Source: Site-B1 sp963827785
GTDB lineage: Bacteria > Bacteroidota > Bacteroidia > Flavobacteriales > Flavobacteriaceae
Direction of reading: 5' to 3'
Length of the DNA stretch: 64,000 nt
NCBI GenBank assembly: GCA_963827785.1
Contig: CAWHCT010000011.1
Span: forward strand, 186,001-250,000
The notes below the pieces were generated by a model. It did no database searches. It was not told the origin of the DNA and was given only the letters and a program-made list of their open reading frames with translations. Positions 33,158 through 43,416 of the stretch are shown piece by piece; position 1 is the stretch's first letter, and each line of letters opens with the position of its first letter. Position numbers and translations under genes: made by a program.

Positions 33158-34459
33158 ATGAGAACAAAATCAATTAAAAAGAATAAGATCAACGTTGTAA
33201 CGCTTGGTTGCAGTAAGAATGTGTACGATAGTGAAATTCTTATGGGACAACTCAAAGCCAGTGGTAAAGATGTTGTACATGAAGAGGATGGAAATATCGT
33301 TGTGATCAATACCTGCGGATTTATCAATAACGCCAAGGAAGAAAGTGTGAATACTATTTTGGAATTCATGCAGAAAAAGGAAGATGGTGAAGTTGACAAA
33401 GTCTTTGTTACAGGCTGTTTGTCTGAAAGATATAAGCCGGATCTTCAAAAGGAAATCCCTAATGTAGATGAATATTTTGGAACTACTGAATTGCCTCAGT
33501 TATTAAAAGCTTTAGGAGCCGATTATAAACATGAATTGATTGGAGAACGCTTAACGACTACTCCTAAAAATTATGCCTATTTAAAAATAGCCGAAGGATG
33601 CGACAGACCTTGCAGTTTTTGTGCTATTCCTTTAATGAGAGGCAAGCACAAGTCAACTCCAATTGAAGAGATTGTTATTGAAGCTGAAAAATTGGCGTCT
33701 AAAGGAGTTAAGGAACTCATTTTAATTGCACAGGATCTTACATATTACGGATTGGATCTGTATAAAAAACGAAATCTTGCAGAACTTCTTGAAGAACTTG
33801 TAAAAGTTGAAGGAATAGAATGGATACGATTGCATTATGCATTCCCTACAGGTTTCCCAATGGATGTTTTGGACGTTATGAACAAAGAACCAAAGGTCTG
33901 TAATTATTTAGATATTCCTTTACAGCATATTTCTGATTCTATTTTAAAGAGCATGCGACGCGGAACAACTAAGGCGAAAACCACTAAACTTATTCAGGAA
34001 TTCAGAAAAGCAGTTCCAGATATGACCATTCGAACGACTCTTATAGTTGGTTATCCAGGAGAGACCGAAGAGGATTACCAGTTATTAAAAGATTGGGTCA
34101 AAGAAATGCGATTTGAGCGCTTAGGTTGTTTTACATATAGCCATGAAGAAAACACTCATGCCTATAATTTGGTAGATGATGTGCCGGAAGAAGTTAAACA
34201 GGAACGAGCCAATGAGATCATGGAAATACAATCTCAGATCTCCTGGGAATTGAACCAGCAAAAAATAGGTAAAGAATTTAAAGTGGTTATTGACAGAAAA
34301 GAAGGGAACTATTTTGTGGGTAGAACCGAATTTGACTCACCGGATGTAGATAACGAAGTCCTTATTGATGCTACAAAAAATTACTTAAAAACAGGAGAAT
34401 TTGCTAAGGTCAAAATTACTGAAGCAGCCGACTTTGACTTGTATGCAGAAGTAGTTTAA
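33158..34459 (+). CDS. rimO: Ribosomal protein S12 methylthiotransferase RimO
   Basis: 433 residues. Radical SAM enzyme that methylthiolates Asp of ribosomal protein S12. Cluster-binding Cys18, Cys53 and Cys87 lie in the UPF0004 domain; the radical SAM motif is Cys148-x3-Cys152-x2-Cys155 (EGCDRPCSFCAIP), with a TRAM domain at about 370-433. The sequence (VTLGCSKNVYDSEILMGQL, CDRPCSFCAIPLMRGKHKS) is RimO rather than MiaB. Last gene of the ftsY run. Confidence 0.95.
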   Translation: MRTKSIKKNKINVVTLGCSKNVYDSEILMGQLKASGKDVVHEEDGNIVVINTCGFINNAKEESVNTILEFMQKKEDGEVDKVFVTGCLSERYKPDLQKEIPNVDEYFGTTELPQLLKALGADYKHELIGERLTTTPKNYAYLKIAEGCDRPCSFCAIPLMRGKHKSTPIEEIVIEAEKLASKGVKELILIAQDLTYYGLDLYKKRNLAELLEELVKVEGIEWIRLHYAFPTGFPMDVLDVMNKEPKVCNYLDIPLQHISDSILKSMRRGTTKAKTTKLIQEFRKAVPDMTIRTTLIVGYPGETEEDYQLLKDWVKEMRFERLGCFTYSHEENTHAYNLVDDVPEEVKQERANEIMEIQSQISWELNQQKIGKEFKVVIDRKEGNYFVGRTEFDSPDVDNEVLIDATKNYLKTGEFAKVKITEAADFDLYAEVV

Positions 34460-34518
34460 TTTTTAATAGACATTATTAATTCTTAAGAAATTTATGTTTT
34501 CTATTTTAAAAAAACTAA

Positions 34519-35814
34519 CTATTCTTTAGTCCTCTTTACCTGCCTACTTATCTTCTTTATGGCGGATTCTATGGACTTTTCTGGTTCAATGATATTGAAC
34601 TCTCCCCAAAATTCAGGGTCAGAAAATCCTGAAGCTTCATCAGCAAATATTATAGAAGGTCTTAAAGCATCTTTTGGTCGGTTTACGCCAGTGGTATTTG
34701 GTTCCCAATCCGTTATGGCCATTTCACTTTGCAAAGTGTAAGTACTATTGAACCACTTTTTCTTCCAGTTGACTTTAAATGTAAGTAGGATATTGCTATA
34801 ACCATAATACCATTTTCCATCTTTTACCCTATAGTTGACTCTATATCCGGCTTCTGTGGGATAAGTATCAACATTTCTAGGTTTTTTGCGGACAAACATG
34901 GCAGAAGCCCTTTCTTTGTCCTGAACATTCAAATTATAAATAGCACTGGTCAATGCAAAGGTCTGACCATCAATATATAATTTACCATAGTACATTGGAT
35001 TTAATAAAGTTGGCTTTTGTTTAAAACTGACAACATAAACGCGCCTGTTATCTATTTGAGTAGATTCTTCAAATTTAAAATCATAACTGTCCAGATCACC
35101 GTCAGGGAAAACATAATCGGGATATTTAATAATATCGCTATATAGGGTACTAAAAGGCCCACCTTGCAGTTTAAGAGCCAAAGTATCTAAACGTGAATAA
35201 TTTGTATTTTTCCTTGATTTAATAAGTTTAATAGCATCCTTTCTGGCAGATGTATATGGCTGTTTGTATATTTCCAAAACAGCTTCAGATAGTGACGCAT
35301 TTTTTCTTCCTTTTTTAATAGTTTCTCTATAAAATGCCGTCATTAATGCAGGATCATTATAATAATTTTCACCTTTCCTGGAAAGTGCTGATTTTACAAG
35401 AGCTTTAGCATTTTTAGGCACATTTAATTCAACTTCTTGTAATTCGGTTATAGATGGCTCCAATGAAATTGTTATATCGTCATTTTCATCATCAGTTAAC
35501 AAAAATTCTAAGCTTTCATATCCCAAATAGGATACAATTACTACTTTGTTATTAATGTTTTTAGGAATTTTTAAAAGGAATTCACCTTCTGAATTTGTGA
35601 TGGTTGATATATTGCTGCCCTTAACATTAAGATCCGCAAAGGTCAAAGCTTTTTTGTTGGATATGTCTATGACAGATCCTTTATATTCACTAAATGAATC
35701 TGCATCTGTATCGGTAATTTGGGCAGCTACATTAAGGCTTATAAAGAATAAAAATGTAAAAGAAATTAAAGCGATAATTGCAGATTTTTTTGAGTAATGG
35801 AGTTCTTTTTTCAT
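34519..35814 (-). CDS. Exported carboxypeptidase-regulatory-like domain protein
   Basis: 431 residues: a long N-terminal signal region (YSKKSAIIALISFTFLFFISLNVAAQ), a carboxypeptidase-D regulatory-like beta domain (about 43-120: YKGSVIDISNKKALTFADLNVKGSNISTITNSEGEFLLKIP), a helical linker and a C-terminal beta-rich region (DRRVYVVSFKQKP.. YGKLYIDGQTFALTSAIYN). This layout is common in Bacteroidota envelope proteins of unknown function, related in look to DUF5686 proteins. No TonB-dependent receptor barrel is present. Transcribed alone, convergent with rimO and divergent from bshC. Confidence 0.8.
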   Translation of the reverse strand: MKKELHYSKKSAIIALISFTFLFFISLNVAAQITDTDADSFSEYKGSVIDISNKKALTFADLNVKGSNISTITNSEGEFLLKIPKNINNKVVIVSYLGYESLEFLLTDDENDDITISLEPSITELQEVELNVPKNAKALVKSALSRKGENYYNDPALMTAFYRETIKKGRKNASLSEAVLEIYKQPYTSARKDAIKLIKSRKNTNYSRLDTLALKLQGGPFSTLYSDIIKYPDYVFPDGDLDSYDFKFEESTQIDNRRVYVVSFKQKPTLLNPMYYGKLYIDGQTFALTSAIYNLNVQDKERASAMFVRKKPRNVDTYPTEAGYRVNYRVKDGKWYYGYSNILLTFKVNWKKKWFNSTYTLQSEMAITDWEPNTTGVNRPKDALRPSIIFADEASGFSDPEFWGEFNIIEPEKSIESAIKKISRQVKRTKE

Positions 35815-35947
35815 AGTAAAATTAAATAGAAGTAATGAATCTGAATTTAGCTATGAAATTACTCAAAAAATGAATGAATCCATAATGTTTTATGTTTATT
35901 TTAAGAGACGAAATTATGTAAACTATCTTATATTTACGCTACATTAA

Positions 35948-37564
35948 ATGTTACCTATGCCACAAGATTGTATTCCGTTTAGAGAAACAAATTACTTTTC
36001 ATCTTTAATTTGCGATTATTTAGATGAAGATGTGGCGCTTCAACAATTTTATAATCGATTTCCCAACATTGAAAATTTTAAAGATCAAATTCAGGAGAAA
36101 AAGAGATCTTTTCCTTTGAAGAATCGAAGTATTTTAACAGGTGTCTTAAATAAACAATACGATAAAATTGAAATTTCTGATCTTACCAAAGAGAATATTA
36201 CTGCCTTAAATGAAGAAAATACCTTTACAATTACAACAGGTCATCAACTTAATTTATTTACAGGGCCACTATATTTTTTATATAAGATCATTTCCACAAT
36301 AAATCTTACAGCACAGTTAAAGCAAAAATATCCTGATTACAATTTTGTTCCAATTTATTGGATGGCTACAGAGGATCATGATTTTGAAGAAATTAATTAC
36401 TTTTCTTTCCATGATATGAAGCTAAGCTGGAATAGAGAATCGAAAGGAGCGGTTGGCAGGTTAGATACGAAAGGTTTAAATGCTGTATTAGAGGCTTTTA
36501 GCAGTATGTTGGGTACTAGCCTTAATGCAAAATATTTAAAAGAACTATTCAGGAATGCTTATGTGGATCATGATAATCTTGCAGATGCAACCCGATATTT
36601 GGCTAATGAATTATTTGGTGGATATGGACTGGTAATTCTTGATGCTGATGACACAGAATTAAAAAAACTATTTGTTCCTTTTATCGAAAGAGAAATTAAA
36701 GAACAAATTTCGTTCAAAGAAGTATCCAATACAAGTGAAAAACTAAGTAAAATAAATGATCAATATGCAATTCAGGTTAATCCCAGAGAGATCAACTTAT
36801 TTTACTTGACCGAAAAATTAAGGGAACGCATTATTGAAACGGATGGCGTTTTTTCAGTAATAAATGCTGATTCAATCTGGACGGAATTAGAACTGATTCA
36901 AGAGATTAAATTGCATCCTGAACGGTTTTCACCCAATGTATTGATGAGACCTTTATATCAGGAAGTCATATTGCCAAACTTGTGCTATATAGGTGGTGGT
37001 GGAGAAATAGCTTATTGGCTTCAGTTAAAGAGTTATTTTAATTCAGTATCAATTCCTTTTCCTATATTACTTTTACGTAATTCAGTTTTGCTAAAAACTG
37101 AAAAACAAGATCAGAAACTTAAAAAATTGGATATCAAAAACAAGGATTTGTTTCTGGATAAGAACTCTTTTATCAATAAAAAGGTAAGAAGCATATCCAA
37201 TATAGATATTGATCTTTCACCTCAAAAGGAAGCTTTAAAAAAACAATTTGAAGAATTATATAAACTGGCAGAATTAACAGATAAATCCTTTTTAGGTGCA
37301 GTTTCTGCACAGGAACGAAAGCAGATCAAAGGATTAGAGCATCTTGAAAAAAGGTTGTTAAAAGCTCAAAAGAAAAAATTGGCAGATCATGTTGAAAGAA
37401 TAACAGATATTCAAAATCAATTGTTTCCAAACCAAAGTTTGCAGGAACGTAATGCGAACTTTTCGGAGTTTTATTTGGTCTATGGAGAAAAATTAATTCC
37501 TCATTTAATTAGAAATTTAGAAGCCATTAAACGGAGAATTTATAGTTCTATCTTTGTAGCTTAA
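35948..37564 (+). CDS. bshC: Bacillithiol biosynthesis cysteine-adding enzyme BshC
   Basis: 538 residues. Adds cysteine to glucosaminyl-malate to make the low-molecular-weight thiol bacillithiol. Recognised by ITTGHQLNLFTGPLYFLYKIISTINL, VPIYWMATEDHDFEEINYF, FSPNVLMRPLYQEVILPNLCYIGGGGEIAYWLQLKSYF and a coiled-coil C-terminal region. Full length. bshA and bshB are not in the window, which is normal. The ATG at 35957 (MPQDCIPF) is an alternative start. A PLP decarboxylase gene follows by 10 bp. Confidence 0.93.
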   Translation: MLPMPQDCIPFRETNYFSSLICDYLDEDVALQQFYNRFPNIENFKDQIQEKKRSFPLKNRSILTGVLNKQYDKIEISDLTKENITALNEENTFTITTGHQLNLFTGPLYFLYKIISTINLTAQLKQKYPDYNFVPIYWMATEDHDFEEINYFSFHDMKLSWNRESKGAVGRLDTKGLNAVLEAFSSMLGTSLNAKYLKELFRNAYVDHDNLADATRYLANELFGGYGLVILDADDTELKKLFVPFIEREIKEQISFKEVSNTSEKLSKINDQYAIQVNPREINLFYLTEKLRERIIETDGVFSVINADSIWTELELIQEIKLHPERFSPNVLMRPLYQEVILPNLCYIGGGGEIAYWLQLKSYFNSVSIPFPILLLRNSVLLKTEKQDQKLKKLDIKNKDLFLDKNSFINKKVRSISNIDIDLSPQKEALKKQFEELYKLAELTDKSFLGAVSAQERKQIKGLEHLEKRLLKAQKKKLADHVERITDIQNQLFPNQSLQERNANFSEFYLVYGEKLIPHLIRNLEAIKRRIYSSIFVA

Positions 37565-37574
37565 CAATTTATTC

Positions 37575-38945
37575 ATGCATAATATAGATATCGAATTGGT
37601 TGAAATGACATTAGATGTCATGAAATATGCCATTGACAGGATTACAAAAACACATCCTGAATTAGGTGTTCCTAAAAAGGAAGAAGAACTTAAGAAAATC
37701 ATAGGAGAAACTGTGACTTCTCATGGAATAGGTGGAGAAAAAGCATTCCAAATCTGGAAAGAAGATTTGGTAAAAGCAACAGTCCCGATAGATCATCCAA
37801 GACATTTGGCATTTGTTCCTGCTTCACCAACCAGAGCTTCCATTATGTTTGATTTGGTAACATCAGCCTCCAGTATTCATGGTGCTTATTGGATGGAAGG
37901 TGCAGGAGGTATTTTTGCCGAAAATGAAGCAATGAAGTGGTTGGTTTCTTTAACCGGAATGCCAAAAGGAGCATTTGGTGTTTTTACCAGTGGTGGAACA
38001 GCTGCAAACTTATCAGCTATGGTCACTGCAAGAGAATATTGGAGGGAGAATGAAGTTTTTAAGGGAGAAAAAGGCTTGATCATTACTTCTGATGGGGCAC
38101 ATTCTTCAATAAAAGCAATGGCAAAAGTTATTGATGTAGATGTTTTATTGGTGGATTCAGAAAATAGAATGGAAGGAAACGAATTAGAAACAACAATAAA
38201 TAATTTATCACACCATCAGCGTAAACGTCTATTTGCGGTTGTAGCTACTGGTGGTACTACGAATGCTGGAATTGTGGACGATCTTAAAGGAATAGCAAAA
38301 GTTTGTAAAAAAGAAAACATATGGTTTCATGTTGATGCAGCTTATGGAGGTGGCGCATTGGCAGCCGATTCTGTAAGGCATTTATTTGATGGTATTGAGC
38401 AATCAAATAGTGTAACTATCGATCCGCATAAATGGCTTTTCTCACCTTACGATTGCGGTGCAGTACTTTACAGGAACCCTGAATTAGCTAAAAAAGCACA
38501 TTCTCAGGAAGGTTCATACCTGGATATTTTTAAAGACGAAGGTGCACATGGCTTTAATCCATCAGAATATCAAATACAATTAACAAGAAGAGTAAGAGGA
38601 TTGCCTTTATGGTTTTCTTTGGCAACTCATGGAACTGATAAATACAAATGGGCAGTAGAACGCGGTATTGAATTAGCAAATATTGCAGGTAATATGATCT
38701 CTGATCATCCAGATATGGAATTGGTCAGAGAACCAAGTTTGTCTTGTGTCCTGTTCAGAAGAAAAGGATGGAAGCCTGAGGACTATACTAATTGGACCTA
38801 TTATAACCATAAGAAAGGATTTGCATTGGTAACTCCAACAAAATGGAAATCTAAAGACGGAGTTGAGACTGTTGCCCGATTTTGCTTTATAAATCCACAC
38901 ACCCAAATTTCTGATGTTGATAAAATATTAAAAACAATGGAATAA
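37575..38945 (+). CDS. PLP-dependent group II amino-acid decarboxylase
   Basis: 456 residues, fold type I. PLP Lys286 is in TIDPHKWLFSPYDCG; the cofactor-stacking His176 (DGAHSSIKAM) and Asp254 (FHVDAAYGGG) are present. Also GVFTSGGTAANLSAMVTARE and HLAFVPASPTRASIMFD. Related enzymes decarboxylate aromatic amino acids, glutamate, aspartate or 2,4-diaminobutyrate; the sequence does not let me fix the substrate. It follows bshC closely (10 bp), so co-transcription is likely, though no pathway link is evident. Confidence 0.9.
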   Translation: MHNIDIELVEMTLDVMKYAIDRITKTHPELGVPKKEEELKKIIGETVTSHGIGGEKAFQIWKEDLVKATVPIDHPRHLAFVPASPTRASIMFDLVTSASSIHGAYWMEGAGGIFAENEAMKWLVSLTGMPKGAFGVFTSGGTAANLSAMVTAREYWRENEVFKGEKGLIITSDGAHSSIKAMAKVIDVDVLLVDSENRMEGNELETTINNLSHHQRKRLFAVVATGGTTNAGIVDDLKGIAKVCKKENIWFHVDAAYGGGALAADSVRHLFDGIEQSNSVTIDPHKWLFSPYDCGAVLYRNPELAKKAHSQEGSYLDIFKDEGAHGFNPSEYQIQLTRRVRGLPLWFSLATHGTDKYKWAVERGIELANIAGNMISDHPDMELVREPSLSCVLFRRKGWKPEDYTNWTYYNHKKGFALVTPTKWKSKDGVETVARFCFINPHTQISDVDKILKTME

Positions 38946-38994
38946 ATGTAGTTTACAAAACTTTTCATTTTAACATTTAATACTATTTTTGCGC

Positions 38995-40530
38995 ATGCAA
39001 CATAACAAGGTACTGATTTTAGATTTCGGGTCGCAATACACTCAGCTAATTGCCAGAAGAGTTCGAGAACTTAATATTTTTAGTGAAATTCGACCTTATA
39101 ACAAGGTCCCGGAAAAAATTGAAGAATATAGTGCTGTAATTCTTTCAGGAAGTCCTTTTTCAGTAAGAGCAAATGATGCACCACATCCCGATCTATCAAA
39201 TATCAGAGGTAAAAAACCGATATTGGCAGTTTGCTATGGAGCCCAGTATTTTGCACACTTTTCAGGTGGTGAAGTGGCACCTTCAAACACTAGAGAATAT
39301 GGAAGAGCTAACTTATCTTATATAAAACAAGGTGAAAAATTCTTCAAAAATATTCCTGTAGGGAGTCAGGTTTGGATGAGTCATAGTGATACAATAAAGC
39401 ATCTGCCAACCAAAGCAGTATTATTGGCAAGTACTCAGGATGTGGAAAATGCTGCCTACAAAATTGAAGGTGAAGAAACTTACGGTATTCAGTTTCATCC
39501 TGAAGTGTATCATTCAACAGACGGAAAACAGCTTTTGGAGAATTTCTTATTGGATATAGCTGATCTTAAACAAGACTGGACACCGGATTCTTTTGTTGAA
39601 GAAACAGTTGACTACCTTAAGAAAACTATTGGAAATGATAAGGTCGTTTTAGGTTTATCAGGCGGCGTGGATTCATCTGTTGCTGCCATGTTATTACATA
39701 AGGCTATTGGTACAAATTTGTATTGCATCTTTGTTAACAATGGATTACTAAGGAAAAATGAATTTAAAGATGTCTTGGATCAGTATAAGCATATGCATTT
39801 GAATGTAATAGGTGTAGATGCTTCACAGCGTTTTTTAGATGCCCTAAAGGGAATAAGTGACCCTGAACTGAAAAGGAAAGCAATTGGTAGAACCTTTGTA
39901 GAAGTGTTTGATGATGAAGCTCACAAAATTAAAGATGTGAAATGGCTTGCTCAAGGAACTATTTATCCGGATGTCATCGAAAGTGTTTCAGCAACAGGAG
40001 GTCCAAGTGCAACTATAAAAAGCCATCATAATGTTGGGGGATTGCCCGATTTCATGAAACTAAAAGTAGTAGAGCCACTTAAGGCTATTTTTAAAGATGA
40101 GGTTAGACGAGTAGGTGCAACTCTTAAAATGGATAAAGCATTATTGGGTCGTCATCCATTTCCTGGACCAGGATTAGGAATTAGGATTTTGGGAGATATT
40201 ACGCCAGAGAAAGTTCATATCCTGCAAGAAGTTGATGCAATTTTTATTAAAAACCTGAAAAAGTGGAATCTTTATGACAGTGTTTGGCAGGCAGGAGCCA
40301 TGTTATTGCCTGTGAACAGTGTAGGTGTTATGGGAGACGAACGTACTTATGAAAAATGTGTGGCATTAAGAGCAGTAGAAAGCACTGATGGGATGACAGC
40401 TGACTGGGTGAATTTGCCTTATGAATTTTTACAAAAAACATCCAATGAGATAATAAATAAAGTTAAAGGCGTTAATAGAGTAGTTTATGATATTAGCTCT
40501 AAACCACCTGCAACAATTGAGTGGGAATAG
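38995..40530 (+). CDS. guaA: GMP synthase (glutamine-hydrolysing)
   Basis: 511 residues from the ATG at 38995; a TTG two codons upstream is not needed. XMP to GMP conversion. Class I glutamine amidotransferase domain (Cys80 in AVCYGAQYF; QFHPEV), ATP-pyrophosphatase PP-loop SGGVDSS (222-228), and the GMPS dimerisation domain ending in DISSKPPATIEWE. Full length. A LysM-domain gene follows 54 bp downstream. Confidence 0.97.
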   Translation: MQHNKVLILDFGSQYTQLIARRVRELNIFSEIRPYNKVPEKIEEYSAVILSGSPFSVRANDAPHPDLSNIRGKKPILAVCYGAQYFAHFSGGEVAPSNTREYGRANLSYIKQGEKFFKNIPVGSQVWMSHSDTIKHLPTKAVLLASTQDVENAAYKIEGEETYGIQFHPEVYHSTDGKQLLENFLLDIADLKQDWTPDSFVEETVDYLKKTIGNDKVVLGLSGGVDSSVAAMLLHKAIGTNLYCIFVNNGLLRKNEFKDVLDQYKHMHLNVIGVDASQRFLDALKGISDPELKRKAIGRTFVEVFDDEAHKIKDVKWLAQGTIYPDVIESVSATGGPSATIKSHHNVGGLPDFMKLKVVEPLKAIFKDEVRRVGATLKMDKALLGRHPFPGPGLGIRILGDITPEKVHILQEVDAIFIKNLKKWNLYDSVWQAGAMLLPVNSVGVMGDERTYEKCVALRAVESTDGMTADWVNLPYEFLQKTSNEIINKVKGVNRVVYDISSKPPATIEWE

Positions 40531-40584
40531 ATTAAGGTATAATCTTTGCATTAAAACTCAACGTATATAAAAATATATCAGTTT

Positions 40585-42513
40585 ATGAAACAATTTTTTT
40601 TCTTCCTAACATTGACATTTTTACTGAATTTTACAATTGTTCAAGCACAGGATTTTAAGACTCACAAAGTTCAGAAAGGTGAAACAGTTTATTCGATTGC
40701 AAAACAATACAGTATAACACCATTTGATATCTATAAATTAAATCCGGACGCAAAAGAAGGCATTAAAGAGAATACGGTTTTAATCATTCCAAATGCTGAT
40801 AACCTAGATTTAGTTTTAACAGAAAGAGAATTTGTAGGGTATAAGAACCATAGGGTAAGGAGGAAAGAGACACTTTATGGGTTGGCTACTAAATACAATG
40901 TTACTCAGGACGAGATCAAAAAACATAATACATGGCTGTATTCAAACAATTTAAGAAAAGGTGACAAACTTCAAATCCCTATTTACAAAACAGTCAAAAA
41001 ATTGCCTGAAATATTAGATTCGGCTAATAAACAATATACCGTTAAAAAAAGTGAAGGTAAATGGCGAATTGCATACAAATTTGGAATTACAGTTGAAGAA
41101 CTAAATGCGCTTAATCCGGATATTGAAGATGGATTAAAAGAAGGTCAATTAATTAATGTACCTAATATTGCAGATAATGAGGAAAGGGTTTTGGATGAAT
41201 CTTTCAGCTACTATGAGGTTTTGCCAAAAGAAGGGTTTTACCGGTTGAATATCAAATTAGGTTTAACTAAAGAAGAACTTGAAAGTTTAAATCCGGAATT
41301 GGTAGAATCAGAGTTAAAAGCTGGAATGGTTTTAAAAATACCTCACAAAACCTTCATTAGTTCAGAAAATAAAAGTAATAAGGTTATTAGTTTGATCGAT
41401 AGTATAAATGACTTTAAGGTTAAACATTTAGTGGTTATGCTGCCTTTTAAATTGCATAGTGTAAATAGTAGCTCTCTTGAAGATGCTAAATTCAAAATTG
41501 AAAATGATAAAACTTTAAGCCGATCCTTAGATTTTCATTCTGGAGTTTTAATGGCAATAGATTCAGCAAAGAGACTTGGTATTTCTACCAAATTGGATGT
41601 ATATGACACTAAAAATCAACAGGCTGAAACAATGAATATCATAAAAAGAAATAATTTTAATGATGTCGATGCAGTCATTGGACCATTGATGCAGAATAAC
41701 TTTGAACAGGTTGCGTCCTTGTTGTTGGATGATAATATTCCGGTAGTCTCACCTATAACCAGAGAAGTAAGGCTAAGTGATAATGTCTTTCAAAGCAGAC
41801 CCTCATCGGAATTATTAGAGGAAAGAATTATTCAGTTCTTTAAAAAGGATTCCACGATCAAGAAAGTATTCATAGTCCATGACTCAAAAAATAAAGCTTC
41901 GGCAGCATTACTCAAAAGCAAATTTCCGGGAGCTAAGGTCATAGCTTCAAAACGTGATAAGGATGGAGCGGATCTGAATTATGTATTGTTAGACGATTTT
42001 ATGGTAGATAAGGATGAAGGAATAAATATTTTTTCTGAAGGTAAGAATCTTGTTTTTCTGGAGACTTCAAATGAAGGTTTTGCATCTAATGTTTCCAGCA
42101 TCTTGAACTCGCTAATTAGTGAAGAGAAGCAAATAGTATTGGCAACGACAGATAAAAACAGTGCCTTTGAAGGGAAAAACATTTCGAATATTTACTTGTC
42201 CAATCTTCAATTTCATTTCCCGTCTATAAAAAAGGATTTTGATGAAGAGAAACCAGATATTTTTGTTAAGAATTACAAGAAAAAATATGGTTTTAGTCCT
42301 AATAGTTATGCTGTGAGAGGTTTTGATCTCACTATGGACATCCTATTGCGTTTATCATACAAAGGCAATCTTTACGAGTCAACCAAAATAAATACAGAAA
42401 CTATTTATACAGAAAATAAGTTTTTTTATAAAAAGAAACTTTTTGGAGGTTACTATAACACTGCGATTTATATTATCAAGTATAATGATTTAACAATTGT
42501 TGAAGCCCAATAA
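40585..42513 (+). CDS. Exported LysM-repeat protein with a periplasmic-binding-like domain
   Basis: 642 residues: signal peptide (about 1-22), at least two clear LysM modules (about 25-70: THKVQKGETVYSIAKQYSITPFDIYKLNP; about 90-133: HRVRRKETLYGLATKYNVTQDEIKKHN), one or two degenerate ones (about 150-260: YTVKKSEGKWRIAYKFGITVEELNALNPD; YYEVLPKEGFYRLNIKLGLTKEELESLNPE), and a C-terminal type I periplasmic-binding-protein-like domain (about 275-640: GVLMAIDSAKRLGISTKLDVYDTKN). LysM binds peptidoglycan; the ligand of the second domain is unknown. Often placed next to guaA in Flavobacteriia, as here. Confidence 0.85.
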   Translation: MKQFFFFLTLTFLLNFTIVQAQDFKTHKVQKGETVYSIAKQYSITPFDIYKLNPDAKEGIKENTVLIIPNADNLDLVLTEREFVGYKNHRVRRKETLYGLATKYNVTQDEIKKHNTWLYSNNLRKGDKLQIPIYKTVKKLPEILDSANKQYTVKKSEGKWRIAYKFGITVEELNALNPDIEDGLKEGQLINVPNIADNEERVLDESFSYYEVLPKEGFYRLNIKLGLTKEELESLNPELVESELKAGMVLKIPHKTFISSENKSNKVISLIDSINDFKVKHLVVMLPFKLHSVNSSSLEDAKFKIENDKTLSRSLDFHSGVLMAIDSAKRLGISTKLDVYDTKNQQAETMNIIKRNNFNDVDAVIGPLMQNNFEQVASLLLDDNIPVVSPITREVRLSDNVFQSRPSSELLEERIIQFFKKDSTIKKVFIVHDSKNKASAALLKSKFPGAKVIASKRDKDGADLNYVLLDDFMVDKDEGINIFSEGKNLVFLETSNEGFASNVSSILNSLISEEKQIVLATTDKNSAFEGKNISNIYLSNLQFHFPSIKKDFDEEKPDIFVKNYKKKYGFSPNSYAVRGFDLTMDILLRLSYKGNLYESTKINTETIYTENKFFYKKKLFGGYYNTAIYIIKYNDLTIVEAQ

Positions 42514-42570
42514 AATTATTAACAATAAGCATTTTTTATTACCGTTTTAGTTTTAGATACTCTATAAAAA

Positions 42571-43101
42571 ATGCTAAAAGTTTTTTATTTTTTCTTGATT
42601 TCAATGTTAATTCAGCCTATGGAAGATTCCATATTGTGGGATGAATCACATCATTTGAAATGGACTGATTTTAGAGGTTTACCAAATAATAATATTGATG
42701 CAGCAGCTATCACAGTTTCCGGGATTACATTAGATCTATTCGCAAAAACAACACAAACCAAATTAATTGAATTCAAGGCTATGATAGAGGCTAGATTTTA
42801 TCCCGATCAATCATGGTACAGAAAAGAATTGGCCAGTCCTTTTATTTTGGCTCATGAACAACTTCATTTTGATATCACTGAATTGTTCGCTAGAAAATTT
42901 AGATACCAAATAGATAAAACCACTTTTTCAATCCAAATAAAAAAAGAAATAGATAAGCTAAATAATGTGATCAATACTGAATTAAAAGACATGCAAGAAA
43001 AGTACGATCAAGATTCCAATTTTAGCCGTAATAGGGAAACTCAAAGAAAATGGCAGGAATTTATTCAAATTGAGCTAAAAAAATTATCAAAATATAAATA
43101 G
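42571..43101 (+). CDS. DUF922 family predicted zinc-protease-like protein
   Basis: 176 residues with a short hydrophobic N-terminus (secretion signal or anchor). A gluzincin-like motif, His95-Glu96-x2-His99, occurs in SPFILAHEQLHFDITELFARKF, preceded by ILWDESHHLKWTDFRGLPNN typical of DUF922. The family is described as putative secreted Zn-dependent peptidases; activity is not established. The DUF3820 gene follows 2 bp after the stop. Confidence 0.85.
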   Translation: MLKVFYFFLISMLIQPMEDSILWDESHHLKWTDFRGLPNNNIDAAAITVSGITLDLFAKTTQTKLIEFKAMIEARFYPDQSWYRKELASPFILAHEQLHFDITELFARKFRYQIDKTTFSIQIKKEIDKLNNVINTELKDMQEKYDQDSNFSRNRETQRKWQEFIQIELKKLSKYK

Positions 43102-43103
43102 AA

Positions 43104-43340
43104 TTGGATTTAGAATCAGGAAAGGATTTTTTAATAAAAATGGCACATACCAAAATGCCTTTTGGAAAATATAAAAATTACTATTTAGTTGATATTCCCG
43201 AATACTACTATACATGGTTCAATCAAAAAGGCTTTCCAAAAAGCACTTTGGGAAAGATGATGGAACAGATGTATGATATTAAAATCAACGGTTTAGAAGA
43301 TATTGTAAGAAATATAATGAGGCAATATCCAAACAAATAA
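43104..43340 (+). CDS. DUF3820 small protein
   Basis: 78 residues: FLIKMAHTKMPFGKYKNYYLVDIPEYYYTWFNQKGFPKSTLGKMMEQMYDIKINGLEDIV, which matches DUF3820 (FGKYKG..L.D.P..Y..W). The start is a TTG at 43104, favoured because the residues before the first ATG (43140) belong to the conserved helix. Function unknown; the same fold is appended to DnaQ-type exonucleases, one of which occurs at 27878-28654 in this window. Confidence 0.8.
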   Translation: MDLESGKDFLIKMAHTKMPFGKYKNYYLVDIPEYYYTWFNQKGFPKSTLGKMMEQMYDIKINGLEDIVRNIMRQYPNK

Positions 43341-43416
43341 TATTTATAAACAATCGCATGTTAGTGCTTTAAAATTCAATCAAAATCACTAAATTTGTCC
43401 GCGTTAACAACGCAGC

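Noticed and set aside
38984..38991. TATTTTTG box just before guaA as a promoter
   Set aside because: Only three bases separate it from the ATG, which would make guaA leaderless, and no -33 element is present.
43104..43340. Link between the DUF3820 protein and the DUF3820-like tail of the exonuclease at 27878-28654 as a two-part system
   Set aside because: The genes are 15 kb apart in unrelated contexts; shared fold alone does not support a joint function.
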